A stretch of 64,000 nucleotides of DNA from Streptomyces roseolus. GTDB lineage: Bacteria > Actinomycetota > Actinomycetes > Streptomycetales > Streptomycetaceae. Below the pieces are notes generated by a model that was not told the origin of the DNA, ran no database searches, and worked only from the letters and a program-made list of their open reading frames with translations. The translations under genes were made by a program, and so were the position numbers. The DNA lies in assembly GCF_014649855.1 (NCBI RefSeq), contig NZ_BMTV01000016.1, positions 62,001 to 126,000 on the forward strand. The letters run 5' to 3'. Numbering within the stretch: position 1 is the first letter of the stretch; each line of letters begins with the position of its first letter. Below are positions 31,465 to 39,604 of the stretch, piece after piece.

Positions 31465-31687
31465 GGAGGTCCTCCTGTGTGATGTCCCGCACCTGTCGTC
31501 GGGTGGACCCGACGGTAGGCACGCCGCCCCTACGGGCGGCAGACCCCGGCGGAACATGGCGGAAACACGCGTCAACACCGCGTATCCGTTCGGTGAACCC
31601 GATGTGCGCGCGGCGGTGACCCGCGAGTATCGTCCGGTGCTGCACCGTCGGCTCCCCGGAGCCGCCCGCCCGACACCGGAGGAACCG

Positions 31688-32362
31688 TTGTCCCGTCACG
31701 CGATCGTCAAGGCCGTCCTCGGTCCGATCCTGCGTCTGATGTTCCGCCCCCGTGTCGAGGGCGCCGAGAACGTCCCCGGGACCGGTCCGGTGATCCTCGC
31801 GGGCAACCACCTCACCTTCATCGACTCGATGATCATGCCGATCTGCCTGGACCGCCAGGTCTTCTTCATCGGCAAGGACGAGTACGTGACGGGCAAGGGC
31901 GTCAAGGGCCGGCTGATGGCCTGGTTCTTCACCAGCGTCGGCATGATCCCGGTGGACCGGGACGGCGGCCGGGGCGGTGTGGCGGCGCTGATGACGGGCC
32001 GTCGGGTCATCGAGGAGGGCAAGATCTTCTCGATCTACCCGGAGGGCACCCGCTCCCCCGACGGCCGGCTGTACCGGGGCCGTACGGGCGTGGCGCGGCT
32101 GACGCTGATGACCGGCGCGCCGGTGATCCCCTTCGCGATGATCGGCACGGACCGGGCGCAGCCGGGCGGCGCGGGCTTCCCGCGGCCGGTGCGGGTGACG
32201 GTCCGCTTCGGCGAGCCGATGGAGTTCTCCCGCTACGAGGGCATGGACCGCGACCGGTACGTGCTGCGCGCGGTGACGGACTCGGTGATGGCGGAGGTCA
32301 TGCGGCTGTCGGGCCAGGAGTACGTGGACATGTACGCCACGAAGGCGAAGGAGGCCGCGTAG
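31688..32362 (+). CDS. 1-acyl-glycerol-3-phosphate acyltransferase-type protein (PlsC family)
   Basis: The protein has 224 aa. The acyltransferase box NHLTFID (H-x4-D, ~39-45) and block III YPEGTRSPDGRLYRGRTGVARL (~113-134) are intact, with VIPFAMIGTD as block IV. It acylates lysophosphatidic acid or a related lysolipid at the membrane. It is a short form lacking the extra C-terminal region of some paralogues. I chose a TTG start at 31688 because a full GGAGGA site lies 4-5 nt upstream and family members begin near here; in-frame upstream starts have no site. It is divergent from the GDPD gene, which may hint at shared phospholipid turnover. Confidence 0.9.
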   Translation: MSRHAIVKAVLGPILRLMFRPRVEGAENVPGTGPVILAGNHLTFIDSMIMPICLDRQVFFIGKDEYVTGKGVKGRLMAWFFTSVGMIPVDRDGGRGGVAALMTGRRVIEEGKIFSIYPEGTRSPDGRLYRGRTGVARLTLMTGAPVIPFAMIGTDRAQPGGAGFPRPVRVTVRFGEPMEFSRYEGMDRDRYVLRAVTDSVMAEVMRLSGQEYVDMYATKAKEAA

Positions 32363-32378
32363 CGGTCGGCCGTACGCG

Positions 32379-32417
32379 ACGAGGGCGCCCCCGGAACGGT
32401 CCCGGGGGCGCCCTCGT
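32379..32417. terminator. Bidirectional terminator
   Basis: A 16-bp perfect stem (acgagggcgcccccgg and its complement) with a 7-nt loop lies between the convergent acyltransferase and MFS genes. Confidence 0.85.
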
Positions 32418-32434
32418 GCGTGGGGCGGGGTGCG

Positions 32435-33997
32435 TCAGTGCTCGACGGCGCCGTCCGCGAGCTCCTGGTCCCTGAGGAGGAACCAGGCGGCGACGGCGGT
32501 GGCGAGGAGGACGGCCGCGCCGACGCCCGCGGCGATCCGCAGGCCGTCGACGAAGGCCTCCTGGGCGGCCGAGACGAGGGCGCCGGCCCGGTCCGGGGCG
32601 AGGGCCGAGGACGCCTCGACGGCGCCGCCGAGCGAGTCGTGGGCGGCCGCGGCGACGTCCGAGGGGATGCCGGCCGGGGTGGTGAAGCCCCGGTAGACGC
32701 CGGTCACGATGGAGCCGAGGACGGCGATGCCGAGGGCGGCGCCGAGCTCGTACGCGGTCTCGGAGACGGCGGACGCGGATCCGGCCTGCTCCTTGGGGAC
32801 GCCGGAGAGGATCACGTCGGCGGTGACGGTGAAGGCGAGGCCCGCGCCGACGCCGACGACGAGGAGGCTCGCGCCGAGGACCGGGTAGCCGGTGGTCCGC
32901 CCGAGGGCGGTCAGGACCGCGAGGGCGAGACCGATGGCGGCGAGGCCGCCGGCGACGACGGAGCGGACCGAGAAGCGGCGGGCGAACCGGCCCGCGAGCA
33001 GGCCCGCGGTCACCGAGCCGATCGCGGCGGGCAGTTCGGCGAGGCCGGCCTCCAGCGGGGAGCGGCCCTGGACCAGCTGGAAGAACTGGGACAGGAAGAA
33101 CACCAGGCCGGCGAGGCCGAGGATGGTCAGCAGGTCGGCGAGGACGGCGCCGGAGAAGCCGCGGTTGCGGAAGAGGCGCATGTCCAGGAGCGGGGCCGGC
33201 AGGGTGAGCTGGCGGCGGACGAACCCGGTGAGGCCGCCGGCGCCGACGAGCGCGGCGACGGCCACGTCGAGGGTGGGGCCGTGCGAGGCCAGCTCCTTGA
33301 TCGCGTAGACGACGCCGATCATGCCGACGAGGGAGAGGGCGACGCTGGGGAGGTCCCACGGGCCCGGGTCCGGGTTCTTCGACTCGGGGATCAGCTTGAC
33401 GCCGATGACGACCAGGACGGCCATGACGGGCAGGTTGATGAGGAAGACCGAGCCCCACCAGAAGTGCTCCAGGAGGAAGCCGCCGACGACCGGGCCGACG
33501 GCGGCGCCGGCCGAGGCCATGGCGCCCCAGATGCCGATGGCGAGGCTGCGCTCGCGCGGGTCGTGGAAGAGGTTCCGGATGAGGGCCAGGGTGGACGGCA
33601 TCAGGGTCGCGCCGGCGACGCCGAGCAGGGCGCGGGCGGCGATCATCATCTCGGGGCTGGTCGCGTAGGCGTTCAGGACCGAGACGGCGCCGAACGCGGC
33701 GGCGCCGACGAGGAGGAGCCTCTTGCGGCCGATGCGGTCGCCGAGGCTGCCCATGGAGACCAGCAGGCCGGCGATGACGAAGGAGTAGACGTCGCCGATC
33801 CAGAGCAGCTGGGTGCCGGTCGGCTTCAGGTCCTCGGAGAGGAAGGGGGTCGCCAGGCCGAGCACGGTGGCGTCCACGGCCACGAGCAGCACGGCCAGGA
33901 CGAGCGCGGCGAGGGCGAGCCACCGGCCGGGACGGCGCACGCCCTCGGTATGGCTCTCCTCGTTCCCCTTGTCGTGACGGACGGTTTCGGTGGTCAC
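32435..33997 (-). CDS. MFS drug:H+ antiporter, 14-TMS DHA2 family
   Basis: The protein has 520 aa with about 14 transmembrane segments, the DHA2 layout (QacA/EmrB type). The MFS motif A is GSLGDRIGRKRLLLVG (~80-95), motif C-like ALGIWGAMASAGAAVGPVVGGFLLEHFWWGSVFLINLPV follows, and helix 1 has the DHA2 motif ALVLAVLLVAVDATVLGLATPFLSED. It probably exports hydrophobic or cationic drugs using the proton gradient. The GTG at 33997 overlaps the stop of the upstream tetR-type gene (GTGA), so regulator and pump are co-expressed. Confidence 0.92.
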   Translation of the reverse strand: MTTETVRHDKGNEESHTEGVRRPGRWLALAALVLAVLLVAVDATVLGLATPFLSEDLKPTGTQLLWIGDVYSFVIAGLLVSMGSLGDRIGRKRLLLVGAAAFGAVSVLNAYATSPEMMIAARALLGVAGATLMPSTLALIRNLFHDPRERSLAIGIWGAMASAGAAVGPVVGGFLLEHFWWGSVFLINLPVMAVLVVIGVKLIPESKNPDPGPWDLPSVALSLVGMIGVVYAIKELASHGPTLDVAVAALVGAGGLTGFVRRQLTLPAPLLDMRLFRNRGFSGAVLADLLTILGLAGLVFFLSQFFQLVQGRSPLEAGLAELPAAIGSVTAGLLAGRFARRFSVRSVVAGGLAAIGLALAVLTALGRTTGYPVLGASLLVVGVGAGLAFTVTADVILSGVPKEQAGSASAVSETAYELGAALGIAVLGSIVTGVYRGFTTPAGIPSDVAAAAHDSLGGAVEASSALAPDRAGALVSAAQEAFVDGLRIAAGVGAAVLLATAVAAWFLLRDQELADGAVEH

Positions 33998-34545
33998 TTC
34001 TCCACGCTCCTGCGCGCTCCGCCGAGCAGCAGCTCGGCGATCATGTACGAAAAGTCGTTGGCGGCGACCCGGCCGTCGGCGACGGCCCAGGCGCCCGAGC
34101 TGATCAGCCCGTAGAAGGCCTCGCAGAGCCAGGCGGGGCTGAGGTCGATCCGGAAGGTTCCCTCCTCCTGGCCGCGCCGGAAGAGCGCGACGAGGCGGGC
34201 GTCGAGGCGGGCCCAGCCCTCGTTCTGCCCGTCCCCCTCGAACAGCTGGTTCTCGGTGACGAGGAAGGAGAGCAGCGGGGCGGCGGGCTGCGAGGCGGTG
34301 ACGAGCCGCCGGACGGCCTCGTCGGCCGGGCCCTCCTCGATGCGGGCCGCGTCGAGCGCTGCCTCCGCCTCCTCGATGCACATCTGCTCCAGCGCCCGCA
34401 CGAGCGCGTCCCGCCCGGCGAAGTGCCGGTGCAACGTGGCCCGCCCGATGCCGGCGGCCCGGGCGACCTCGTCCATGGTGGCGGTCGCCTTGCGGGAGAG
34501 CAGGGCGGCGGCGGCGCGGAGCACCTGGGTGCGGTCGACTGACAT
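33994..34545 (-). CDS. TetR-family regulator of the MFS pump
   Basis: The protein has 183 aa. The N-terminal HTH is clear: VLRAAAALLSRKATATMDEVARAAGIGRATLHRHFAGRDAL (~8-48). The C-terminal ligand domain is helical. A perfect 20-bp palindrome overlaps its own promoter (34564-34583), so it probably represses itself and the downstream pump until a pump substrate binds. The ATG at 34545 lies 6 nt after a TATGGT -10 box and has no ribosome site, which suggests a leaderless mRNA. An upstream ATG at 34587 would place the coding region across the operator. Confidence 0.92.
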   Translation of the reverse strand: MSVDRTQVLRAAAALLSRKATATMDEVARAAGIGRATLHRHFAGRDALVRALEQMCIEEAEAALDAARIEEGPADEAVRRLVTASQPAAPLLSFLVTENQLFEGDGQNEGWARLDARLVALFRRGQEEGTFRIDLSPAWLCEAFYGLISSGAWAVADGRVAANDFSYMIAELLLGGARRSVEK

Positions 34546-34551
34546 GAGACG

Positions 34552-34583
34552 ACCATACACCAAGTGAGACATAAATGTCTCAC
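34552..34583 (-). promoter_or_regulatory. TetR operator palindrome and leaderless promoter
   Basis: GTGAGACAT-AA-ATGTCTCAC is a 20-bp perfect palindrome at 34564-34583. On the minus strand GAGACA (within it) and TATGGT (34557-34552) are 18 bp apart and act as -35 and -10. The start codon lies 6 nt beyond, so transcription and translation probably begin together and repressor binding would block the -35. Confidence 0.78.
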
Positions 34584-34622
34584 ACAAGACGTGAACGACT
34601 CCCTTCTTCGTGCGGGGAAACG

Positions 34623-34651
34623 CCGGAAGGCCCCACGAGGGGGCCTTCCGG
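34623..34651 (-). terminator. Terminator of argH
   Basis: A 12-bp perfect stem CCGGAAGGCCCC with its complement and a 5-nt loop lies 31 bp past the argH stop. Confidence 0.8.
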
Positions 34652-34681
34652 TGGGGCGACGGGCTCGGCCACCCGGCTTCG

Positions 34682-36112
34682 CTACTTCTGCTTGGCGGTG
34701 GACCAGGCGTGCTGGATGACCAGGTCGGCCTTGACCTCGATGAGCTGGGCGGCGACGGCGGAGGGGGCGGTGCCGCCGCGGCCGTTGCGGGAGGCGAGGG
34801 CGCCGGGGACGTCGAGGACGGTGCGGACCTCGGGGGTGAGGTGCTCGGAGATCTTGGCGAACTGCTCGTCCGTGAGCTCGTCCAGCTCCTTGCCCTCGGA
34901 CTCGGCGACCTTGACGCACTCGCCGGCGACCTCGTGGGCGACGCGGAACGGCACGCCCTGCTTGACCAGCCACTCGGCGATGTCGGTGGCGAGGGAGAAG
35001 CCGGCCGGGGCCAGTTCCTCCATGCGCTCGCGGTTGACGGTGAGGGTGGCCATCATGCCGGTGAAGGCGGGGAGCAGGACCTCCAGCTGGTCGCAGGAAT
35101 CGAAGACGGGCTCCTTGTCCTCCTGGAGGTCGCGGTTGTAGGCCAGCGGCAGGGCCTTGAGGGTGGCCATCAGGCCGGAGAGGTTGCCGATGAGGCGGCC
35201 GGACTTGCCGCGGGCCAGCTCGGCGATGTCGGGGTTCTTCTTCTGCGGCATGATCGACGAGCCGGTGGAGAAGGCGTCGTGGAGGGTGACGAAGGAGAAC
35301 TCCTTCGTGTTCCAGATGATGATCTCCTCGGCGATCCGGGAGAGGTTCACCCCGATCATCGCGGTGATGAAGGCGAACTCGGCGACGAAGTCGCGGGAGG
35401 CCGTGCCGTCGATCGAGTTGCCCGCGCTGCCCCGCTCGAAGCCGAGGTCCTTCGCGACCGCCTCCGGGTCGAGGCCGAGGGAGGAGCCGGCGAGCGCGCC
35501 GGAGCCGTACGGGGAGACCGCCGTCCGGGTGTCCCACTGGCGCAGCCGCTCGGCGTCCCGGGAGAGGGACTGGACGTGGGCGAGCACGTGGTGGGCGAAG
35601 AGCACCGGCTGGGCGTGCTGGAGGTGGGTCCGGCCGGGCATGGCGACGTCCGGGTGGGCCTCGGCGAGGCCGACCAGCGCGTCCTGGAGGTCGGCGATCA
35701 GCCCGCCGATGATCCGGGCGTGGTCGCGGAGGTACATCCGGAAGAGGGTGGCGACCTGGTCGTTCCGGGACCGGCCGGCGCGCAGCTTGCCGCCGAGCTC
35801 GGCGCCGAGGCGCTCCAGGAGGCCGCGCTCCAGGGCGGTGTGGACGTCCTCGTCGGCGATGGTGCCGACGAAGGAGCCGTCGGCGACGTCCGCCTCCAGC
35901 CGGTCGAGGCCCGCCAGCATGCGGGTCAGCTCGTCCTCGGTGAGCAGCCCGGCCGCGTGGAGCACGCGCGCGTGGGCCCGGGATCCGGCGATGTCGTACG
36001 GCGCGAGGCGCCAGTCGAAGTGGACGGAGGCGGAGAGCTTCGCGAGGGCCTCGGCCGGACCGTCGGCGAAGCGCCCGCCCCAGAGCCGGACGTCACCGTT
36101 GTTGCTGCTCAC
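34682..36112 (-). CDS. argH: Argininosuccinate lyase
   Basis: The protein has 476 aa, normal for ArgH. It belongs to the fumarase/aspartase superfamily and carries the signature GSSIMPQKKNPD (~287-298), with the catalytic Ser in the GSS loop. Other conserved blocks are LWGGRFADGPAEAL, GKLRAGRSRNDQVAT, TPGRTHLQHAQP-like PGRTHLQHAQPV, and SPYGSGALAGSSL. It splits argininosuccinate to arginine and fumarate, the last step of arginine synthesis. The GTG at 36112 has GAGGAG 9 nt upstream. It is separated from the argCJBDR operon by about 3.5 kb of unrelated genes but has its own promoter overlapping ArgR-like boxes. argG is not in the window. Confidence 0.97.
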   Translation of the reverse strand: MSSNNGDVRLWGGRFADGPAEALAKLSASVHFDWRLAPYDIAGSRAHARVLHAAGLLTEDELTRMLAGLDRLEADVADGSFVGTIADEDVHTALERGLLERLGAELGGKLRAGRSRNDQVATLFRMYLRDHARIIGGLIADLQDALVGLAEAHPDVAMPGRTHLQHAQPVLFAHHVLAHVQSLSRDAERLRQWDTRTAVSPYGSGALAGSSLGLDPEAVAKDLGFERGSAGNSIDGTASRDFVAEFAFITAMIGVNLSRIAEEIIIWNTKEFSFVTLHDAFSTGSSIMPQKKNPDIAELARGKSGRLIGNLSGLMATLKALPLAYNRDLQEDKEPVFDSCDQLEVLLPAFTGMMATLTVNRERMEELAPAGFSLATDIAEWLVKQGVPFRVAHEVAGECVKVAESEGKELDELTDEQFAKISEHLTPEVRTVLDVPGALASRNGRGGTAPSAVAAQLIEVKADLVIQHAWSTAKQK

Positions 36113-36148
36113 TTCTGGTTGCTCCTCGCCTCGATGATCCGAAACCCT

Positions 36149-36186
36149 TGATGCATGAGTATGCAGAACTCCGCATGATTCGTCAA
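36149..36186 (-). promoter_or_regulatory. argH promoter with overlapping ARG boxes
   Basis: On the minus strand TTGACG (36186-36181) and CATACT (36163-36158) are 17 bp apart. The spacer and -10 fall within two half-overlapping ArgR-type boxes (aatCATGCggag..., ctGCATActcATGCATca). ArgR bound here would cover the whole promoter. Confidence 0.7.
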
Positions 36187-36251
36187 TCAAACGCCGACCG
36201 GGCCGGAGAACCCCAGGTCGGGTCGGCGGGCGCGGGAATACAGTCCGCCGC

Positions 36252-37049
36252 ATGACGAGCGAACGGCTGCCGGGTCCCACGCACCTCCTTCGCGGGGGAG
36301 AACGGCTCCCGCACGGCGAGGACACGGCCTCGGCCGTCGGCGCCGGGCGCGCGGAGGACTGGACGCGGCTCGACTCCGACGTCTTCTCCGGGTCCCTGGG
36401 CCGCGTCGCGGGACGGCGGGCCCGGGCGCTCGGCGGGCTGCGGCTCCCGCGCGCCCTGCCGGACGACGCGCTCCCGCCGTACGCCGACGACCCCGACCCG
36501 GGTCGGAGCGGTCGTGCTGCGCGCCTGCGGGACGACCCGGAGGCCCCGCGCGGCATGCTCGGCCACCGGCACGCGCGCGTGCGGGTCCGCGCGCCGGCCC
36601 TCCTCCCGCACCGCCACGGGCTCGGCCGGGACGAGGCTCTGCCGCACCGCGCCGATCCGGCGCCGGAGGTGGCCCGGGCGGCGCGCGGGGCCCTCCGGCG
36701 GGCCGCCCGCGAGGCCTCCGCGGAGCGGCTGATCGCCTGCGCGGCGTCCGGCGGGCCGGTGGCGCCGCGGGCGCTCGCCATGGAACTCCTCGGGAACCGC
36801 TTCACCCCTGCGGACCTGCTCGACGCCCTGCGCCTGCTGGACGACCCCCAGCCGGACGTCCGCGCGTCCGCCCGTGCCCAGGCCCTGCGCGTGGTGGGGG
36901 ACCGCAAGGTCGTCCAGGGCCCGCACGGGGACGCGATCCGCGCCCTCGCCCGGGCGAACGAGGAACGGATCGTCACCTGGTGGACGGCGCGCGGACAGCG
37001 CGTCAGGGACCGGAAAAACCGTGAGCGGGGGACGGCGTGCGGCGTCTAG
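36252..37049 (+). CDS. Hypothetical protein, possible HEAT-like C-terminus
   Basis: The protein has 265 aa. The N-terminal ~130 residues are Arg/Pro/Gly-rich and look poorly ordered. From ~135 the sequence is helical (PEVARAARGALRRAAREASAERLIACAAS, then LLDALRLLDDPQPDVRASARAQALRVVG), where DDPQPDVRASA resembles the helix-turn of a HEAT repeat and recalls the next gene's DDPEPAVVREA. It may be a divergent or decayed partner of that protein. A TACAGT -10 box lies 7 nt before the ATG at 36252, which suggests a leaderless mRNA. No function is assigned. Confidence 0.6.
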   Translation: MTSERLPGPTHLLRGGERLPHGEDTASAVGAGRAEDWTRLDSDVFSGSLGRVAGRRARALGGLRLPRALPDDALPPYADDPDPGRSGRAARLRDDPEAPRGMLGHRHARVRVRAPALLPHRHGLGRDEALPHRADPAPEVARAARGALRRAAREASAERLIACAASGGPVAPRALAMELLGNRFTPADLLDALRLLDDPQPDVRASARAQALRVVGDRKVVQGPHGDAIRALARANEERIVTWWTARGQRVRDRKNRERGTACGV

Positions 37050-37058
37050 CCTCCCCGC

Positions 37059-38198
37059 ATGGCACACGAGACGGAATCGCGTGAGGCGGCGGTACGGCGC
37101 CTGGGGCGGGGGCTCCCCCTGCACCGGGTGCTGGACGTGACGCGGCCGAAGGCCTGGGCGGACCTTGACGAGGACGTACGGCAGGCGGTCCGGCACGGCG
37201 CCCTCGTGCCCTCCCACGGGTGGCTCACCGGGGTCCACGACCCCGGGTGGCGGGGCCTCCGGGAGCGGGCCGCCGACCTGGTGCGGGAGTCGCCGACCGA
37301 GGCGCGGCTCGCGCTCGCGCTGTGCGACCCGGACGGCCGGATCCGGGGGGCCGCGCTGTCGTACACGGCGGGGCGGCCCGAGCTGCTGCCGCTGGTCGCG
37401 GTGCGGACGGCGGACTGGGCGGCGCCGGTACGCGCGCGTGCGCTGCGCCTCCTGCGGGAGGCACTGCCCGGCGCCTCCGCCGGGACGCTCGCGGTCACCG
37501 CTCCGGTGATCCTGCGGCTCGCCCGCCGACTGCGGGGCGGCGCGGCGGCGGAACTCCTCGACGGGCTGCTGCGGGAGGGGGATCCGGCGCGAGTGAACGG
37601 CCTGCTGTTCGGCTGCCGCGACGGCCTGACCCGGCGGGCCGCGCTCTCCGTCGTCCTCGACCGCGGCCTGTTCGACGGCCTCGGGCTCGCCCTGGTGGCC
37701 GCCGGGGACCACGACCCCCTGGTGCAGGAGCGGGCCGCGTCGGCGGCGGTGGCCGCGGACGAGCCGGACACGACCGTGCCCGTCCTGCTGGGCGCCCGGT
37801 TCGGGCGGGTGCGGGCGGCCGGGGTCACCGCGCTGCGCGGGGCGGGCCGGTACGCGGAGGCGGAGCCGTACCTCTACGACCGTTCGGGTCGGACCCGGGC
37901 CTGCGCCCGGTGGGTGCTGCGGCAGGGCGGCGGCGATCCGGTGGCCGCGTACCGGACCGCCTGCGCGGGCCACGACGTACCGGACCGGGCGCCGCTCGGG
38001 CTGGGCGAGTGCGGGTCGCGGAGCGTGGACGCGCCGCTGCTGCGGAAGTTGACGGAGCACCGGGACGGCCGGGTGCGGGCCTCGGCGGTCGCCGGGCTGC
38101 GGCTGCTCGACGCGGTGGAGTCCCGGCGGATGAAGGCGCTGCTCGACGACCCCGAGCCGGCCGTCGTACGGGAGGCGCGGCGGGCACTGCGGTCCTGA
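37059..38198 (+). CDS. HEAT-repeat-like hypothetical protein
   Basis: The protein has 379 aa. It is built of helical repeats with the D-P-D/E-x-x-V/I-R-x-A-A spacing typical of HEAT repeats: DPDGRIRGAALSYTAGRPELL, DPLVQERAASAAVAADE, EHRDGRVRASAVAGLRLLDAV and DDPEPAVVREARRAL. It probably acts as a cytoplasmic scaffold that binds other proteins; no enzymatic motif is seen. A TAGCCT -10-like box sits 6 nt before the ATG at 37059, inside the end of the previous gene, so it may have its own leaderless transcript. It is 9 bp after the preceding gene. Confidence 0.72.
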   Translation: MAHETESREAAVRRLGRGLPLHRVLDVTRPKAWADLDEDVRQAVRHGALVPSHGWLTGVHDPGWRGLRERAADLVRESPTEARLALALCDPDGRIRGAALSYTAGRPELLPLVAVRTADWAAPVRARALRLLREALPGASAGTLAVTAPVILRLARRLRGGAAAELLDGLLREGDPARVNGLLFGCRDGLTRRAALSVVLDRGLFDGLGLALVAAGDHDPLVQERAASAAVAADEPDTTVPVLLGARFGRVRAAGVTALRGAGRYAEAEPYLYDRSGRTRACARWVLRQGGGDPVAAYRTACAGHDVPDRAPLGLGECGSRSVDAPLLRKLTEHRDGRVRASAVAGLRLLDAVESRRMKALLDDPEPAVVREARRALRS

Positions 38199-38257
38199 CG
38201 GGGTCTTTTCCGTGAGACGGCCCGTCACGGCGGGGACCGCGGCGGGAAAATGGACCC

Positions 38258-38863
38258 ATGGGAAAAACGTATGAACGTATCGACGGGCGGCTGCGGGCCT
38301 TCATCGAGGAGCAGCCCCTCTACTTCGTCGCCACCGCCCCGCTCTCCGGGGACGGGCACGTCAACCTCTCTCCCAAGGGCCGGCGGGGCACCCTCGTCGT
38401 CCTCGACGAACTGACCCTCGCCTACGTCGACTTCGGCGGCAGCAGCGCCGAGACGGTCGCCCACCTCCGCGAGCCGGGCAACGGGCGGATCACCCTCATG
38501 TGGACGTCCTTCTCCGGCCCGCCGACCGTGGTGCGGGTGCACGGCGACGGCGAGGTCGTGCTGCGGGACGACCCGCGCTGGGCCGAGCTCTTCGCACGGT
38601 TCCCCGAGGAGGCGGTGAAGGACCAGTTCAGCGCGCGGGCGATCGTCCTCGTGCACGCGCGGCGGGTCAGCGACTCCTGCGGGTTCGCCGTGCCGGTGAT
38701 GGAGTACCGGGAGGAGCGTTCGCTGCACGCCGACTTCTTCAACCGGAAGACGGAGGAGGAGTTCAACACCTACTGCGAGGGCAAGGACCACATCGCCACC
38801 AGCCTCGACGGACTGCCCGCCCTCCCGCTGCCGCTGCCGCCGCTCCCCCGGTCGGCCCAGTAG
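38258..38863 (+). CDS. Pyridoxamine 5'-phosphate oxidase-fold flavoprotein
   Basis: The protein has 201 aa. The split-barrel FMN-binding pattern is seen in LYFVATAPLSGDGHVNLSPKGRRGTLVVLD (~22-50), TLAYVDFGGSSAETVAHLREPGNGRITLMWTSFSG and PPTVVRVHGDGEVV. It belongs to the group annotated as pyridoxamine 5'-phosphate oxidase family, most likely binding FMN, F420 or heme; its true substrate is unknown and it is not PdxH. The C-terminal ~15 residues are Pro/Leu-rich. The ATG at 38258 has no strong ribosome site. Confidence 0.88.
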   Translation: MGKTYERIDGRLRAFIEEQPLYFVATAPLSGDGHVNLSPKGRRGTLVVLDELTLAYVDFGGSSAETVAHLREPGNGRITLMWTSFSGPPTVVRVHGDGEVVLRDDPRWAELFARFPEEAVKDQFSARAIVLVHARRVSDSCGFAVPVMEYREERSLHADFFNRKTEEEFNTYCEGKDHIATSLDGLPALPLPLPPLPRSAQ

Positions 38864-38901
38864 CCTGGCCGCGGCGGGAGGGGCGGCCTAGCGTCGCCGC
38901 C

Positions 38902-39597
38902 ATGCGTACCCTCCTCGCGCTCGGCGCCGTGCTGCTCTCCCTCGCGTCCGCCCCGGCTCCGCCCCCGCCGGCACCGCTGCCCGCGCGGATGGCGGACACC
39001 GGCGGCGGCTCCCAGCTGATCACCGCCGTCGCCGCCGACGCCTCCGCCACCACCGGGACGGTCACCTGGTGGGACCGGCGGGGCGGACGGTGGGTGCGGG
39101 CGGGGTCGGCGGCGGCCCGGTTCGGCGCGAACGGGCTGGCCGAGGGGGCCACCCGGCGACAGGGGACGAACACCACGCCGACCGGCCTGTACGACCTGCC
39201 GTACGCCTTCGGGATCCGGCCCGCGCCGGCCGGGACCCGCTACCGGTACGTACGGGCCACCGAGGACTCCTGGTGGTGCCAGGACAACGGCTCGCGCGCC
39301 TACAACCGCTGGGTCGAGAAGCTCCCGGCGGACTGCCGCCCCGCGGAGGCCGAGCACATCGTCGCGTACGGGACGCAGTACGCCCACGCGCTCGTCATCG
39401 GCTTCAACTACGCCCGCCCGGTGCGGATGCGCGGCGCCGGGATCTTCCTCCACGTCGACGGGAAGGGCGCGACGGCCGGCTGCGTCTCCGTCCCGGCCGA
39501 CGCGATGCGGGCGATCCTGGCCTGGGCCGATCCCGGCCGGCGGCCGCACATCGCCGTCGGCACCCGGCGGGGTCCGACGGCGATCACACGGTACTGA
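38902..39597 (+). CDS. Secreted L,D-transpeptidase-like (YkuD-fold) protein
   Basis: The protein has 231 aa. A signal peptide is likely (MRTLLALGAVLLSLASAPA, cleaved near 19-29). The YkuD region ends with HVDGKGATAGCVSVPADAMRAILAW, where His (~192) and Cys (~201) fit the HxxG...GC(V/I)S catalytic motif. The preceding TPTGLYDLPYAFG block is also typical. Such proteins make 3-3 peptidoglycan cross-links or attach proteins to the wall. The ATG at 38902 lies 7 nt after a TAGCGT -10 box, so the mRNA may be leaderless. Confidence 0.87.
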   Translation: MRTLLALGAVLLSLASAPAPPPPAPLPARMADTGGGSQLITAVAADASATTGTVTWWDRRGGRWVRAGSAAARFGANGLAEGATRRQGTNTTPTGLYDLPYAFGIRPAPAGTRYRYVRATEDSWWCQDNGSRAYNRWVEKLPADCRPAEAEHIVAYGTQYAHALVIGFNYARPVRMRGAGIFLHVDGKGATAGCVSVPADAMRAILAWADPGRRPHIAVGTRRGPTAITRY

Positions 39598-39604
39598 GCG
39601 GCGC

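Noticed and set aside
36183..38228. A 681-codon minus-strand frame opposite the HEAT-like genes
   Set aside because: It has no domain and extends over the argH promoter region; the plus-strand genes have HEAT-type motifs and better start signals.
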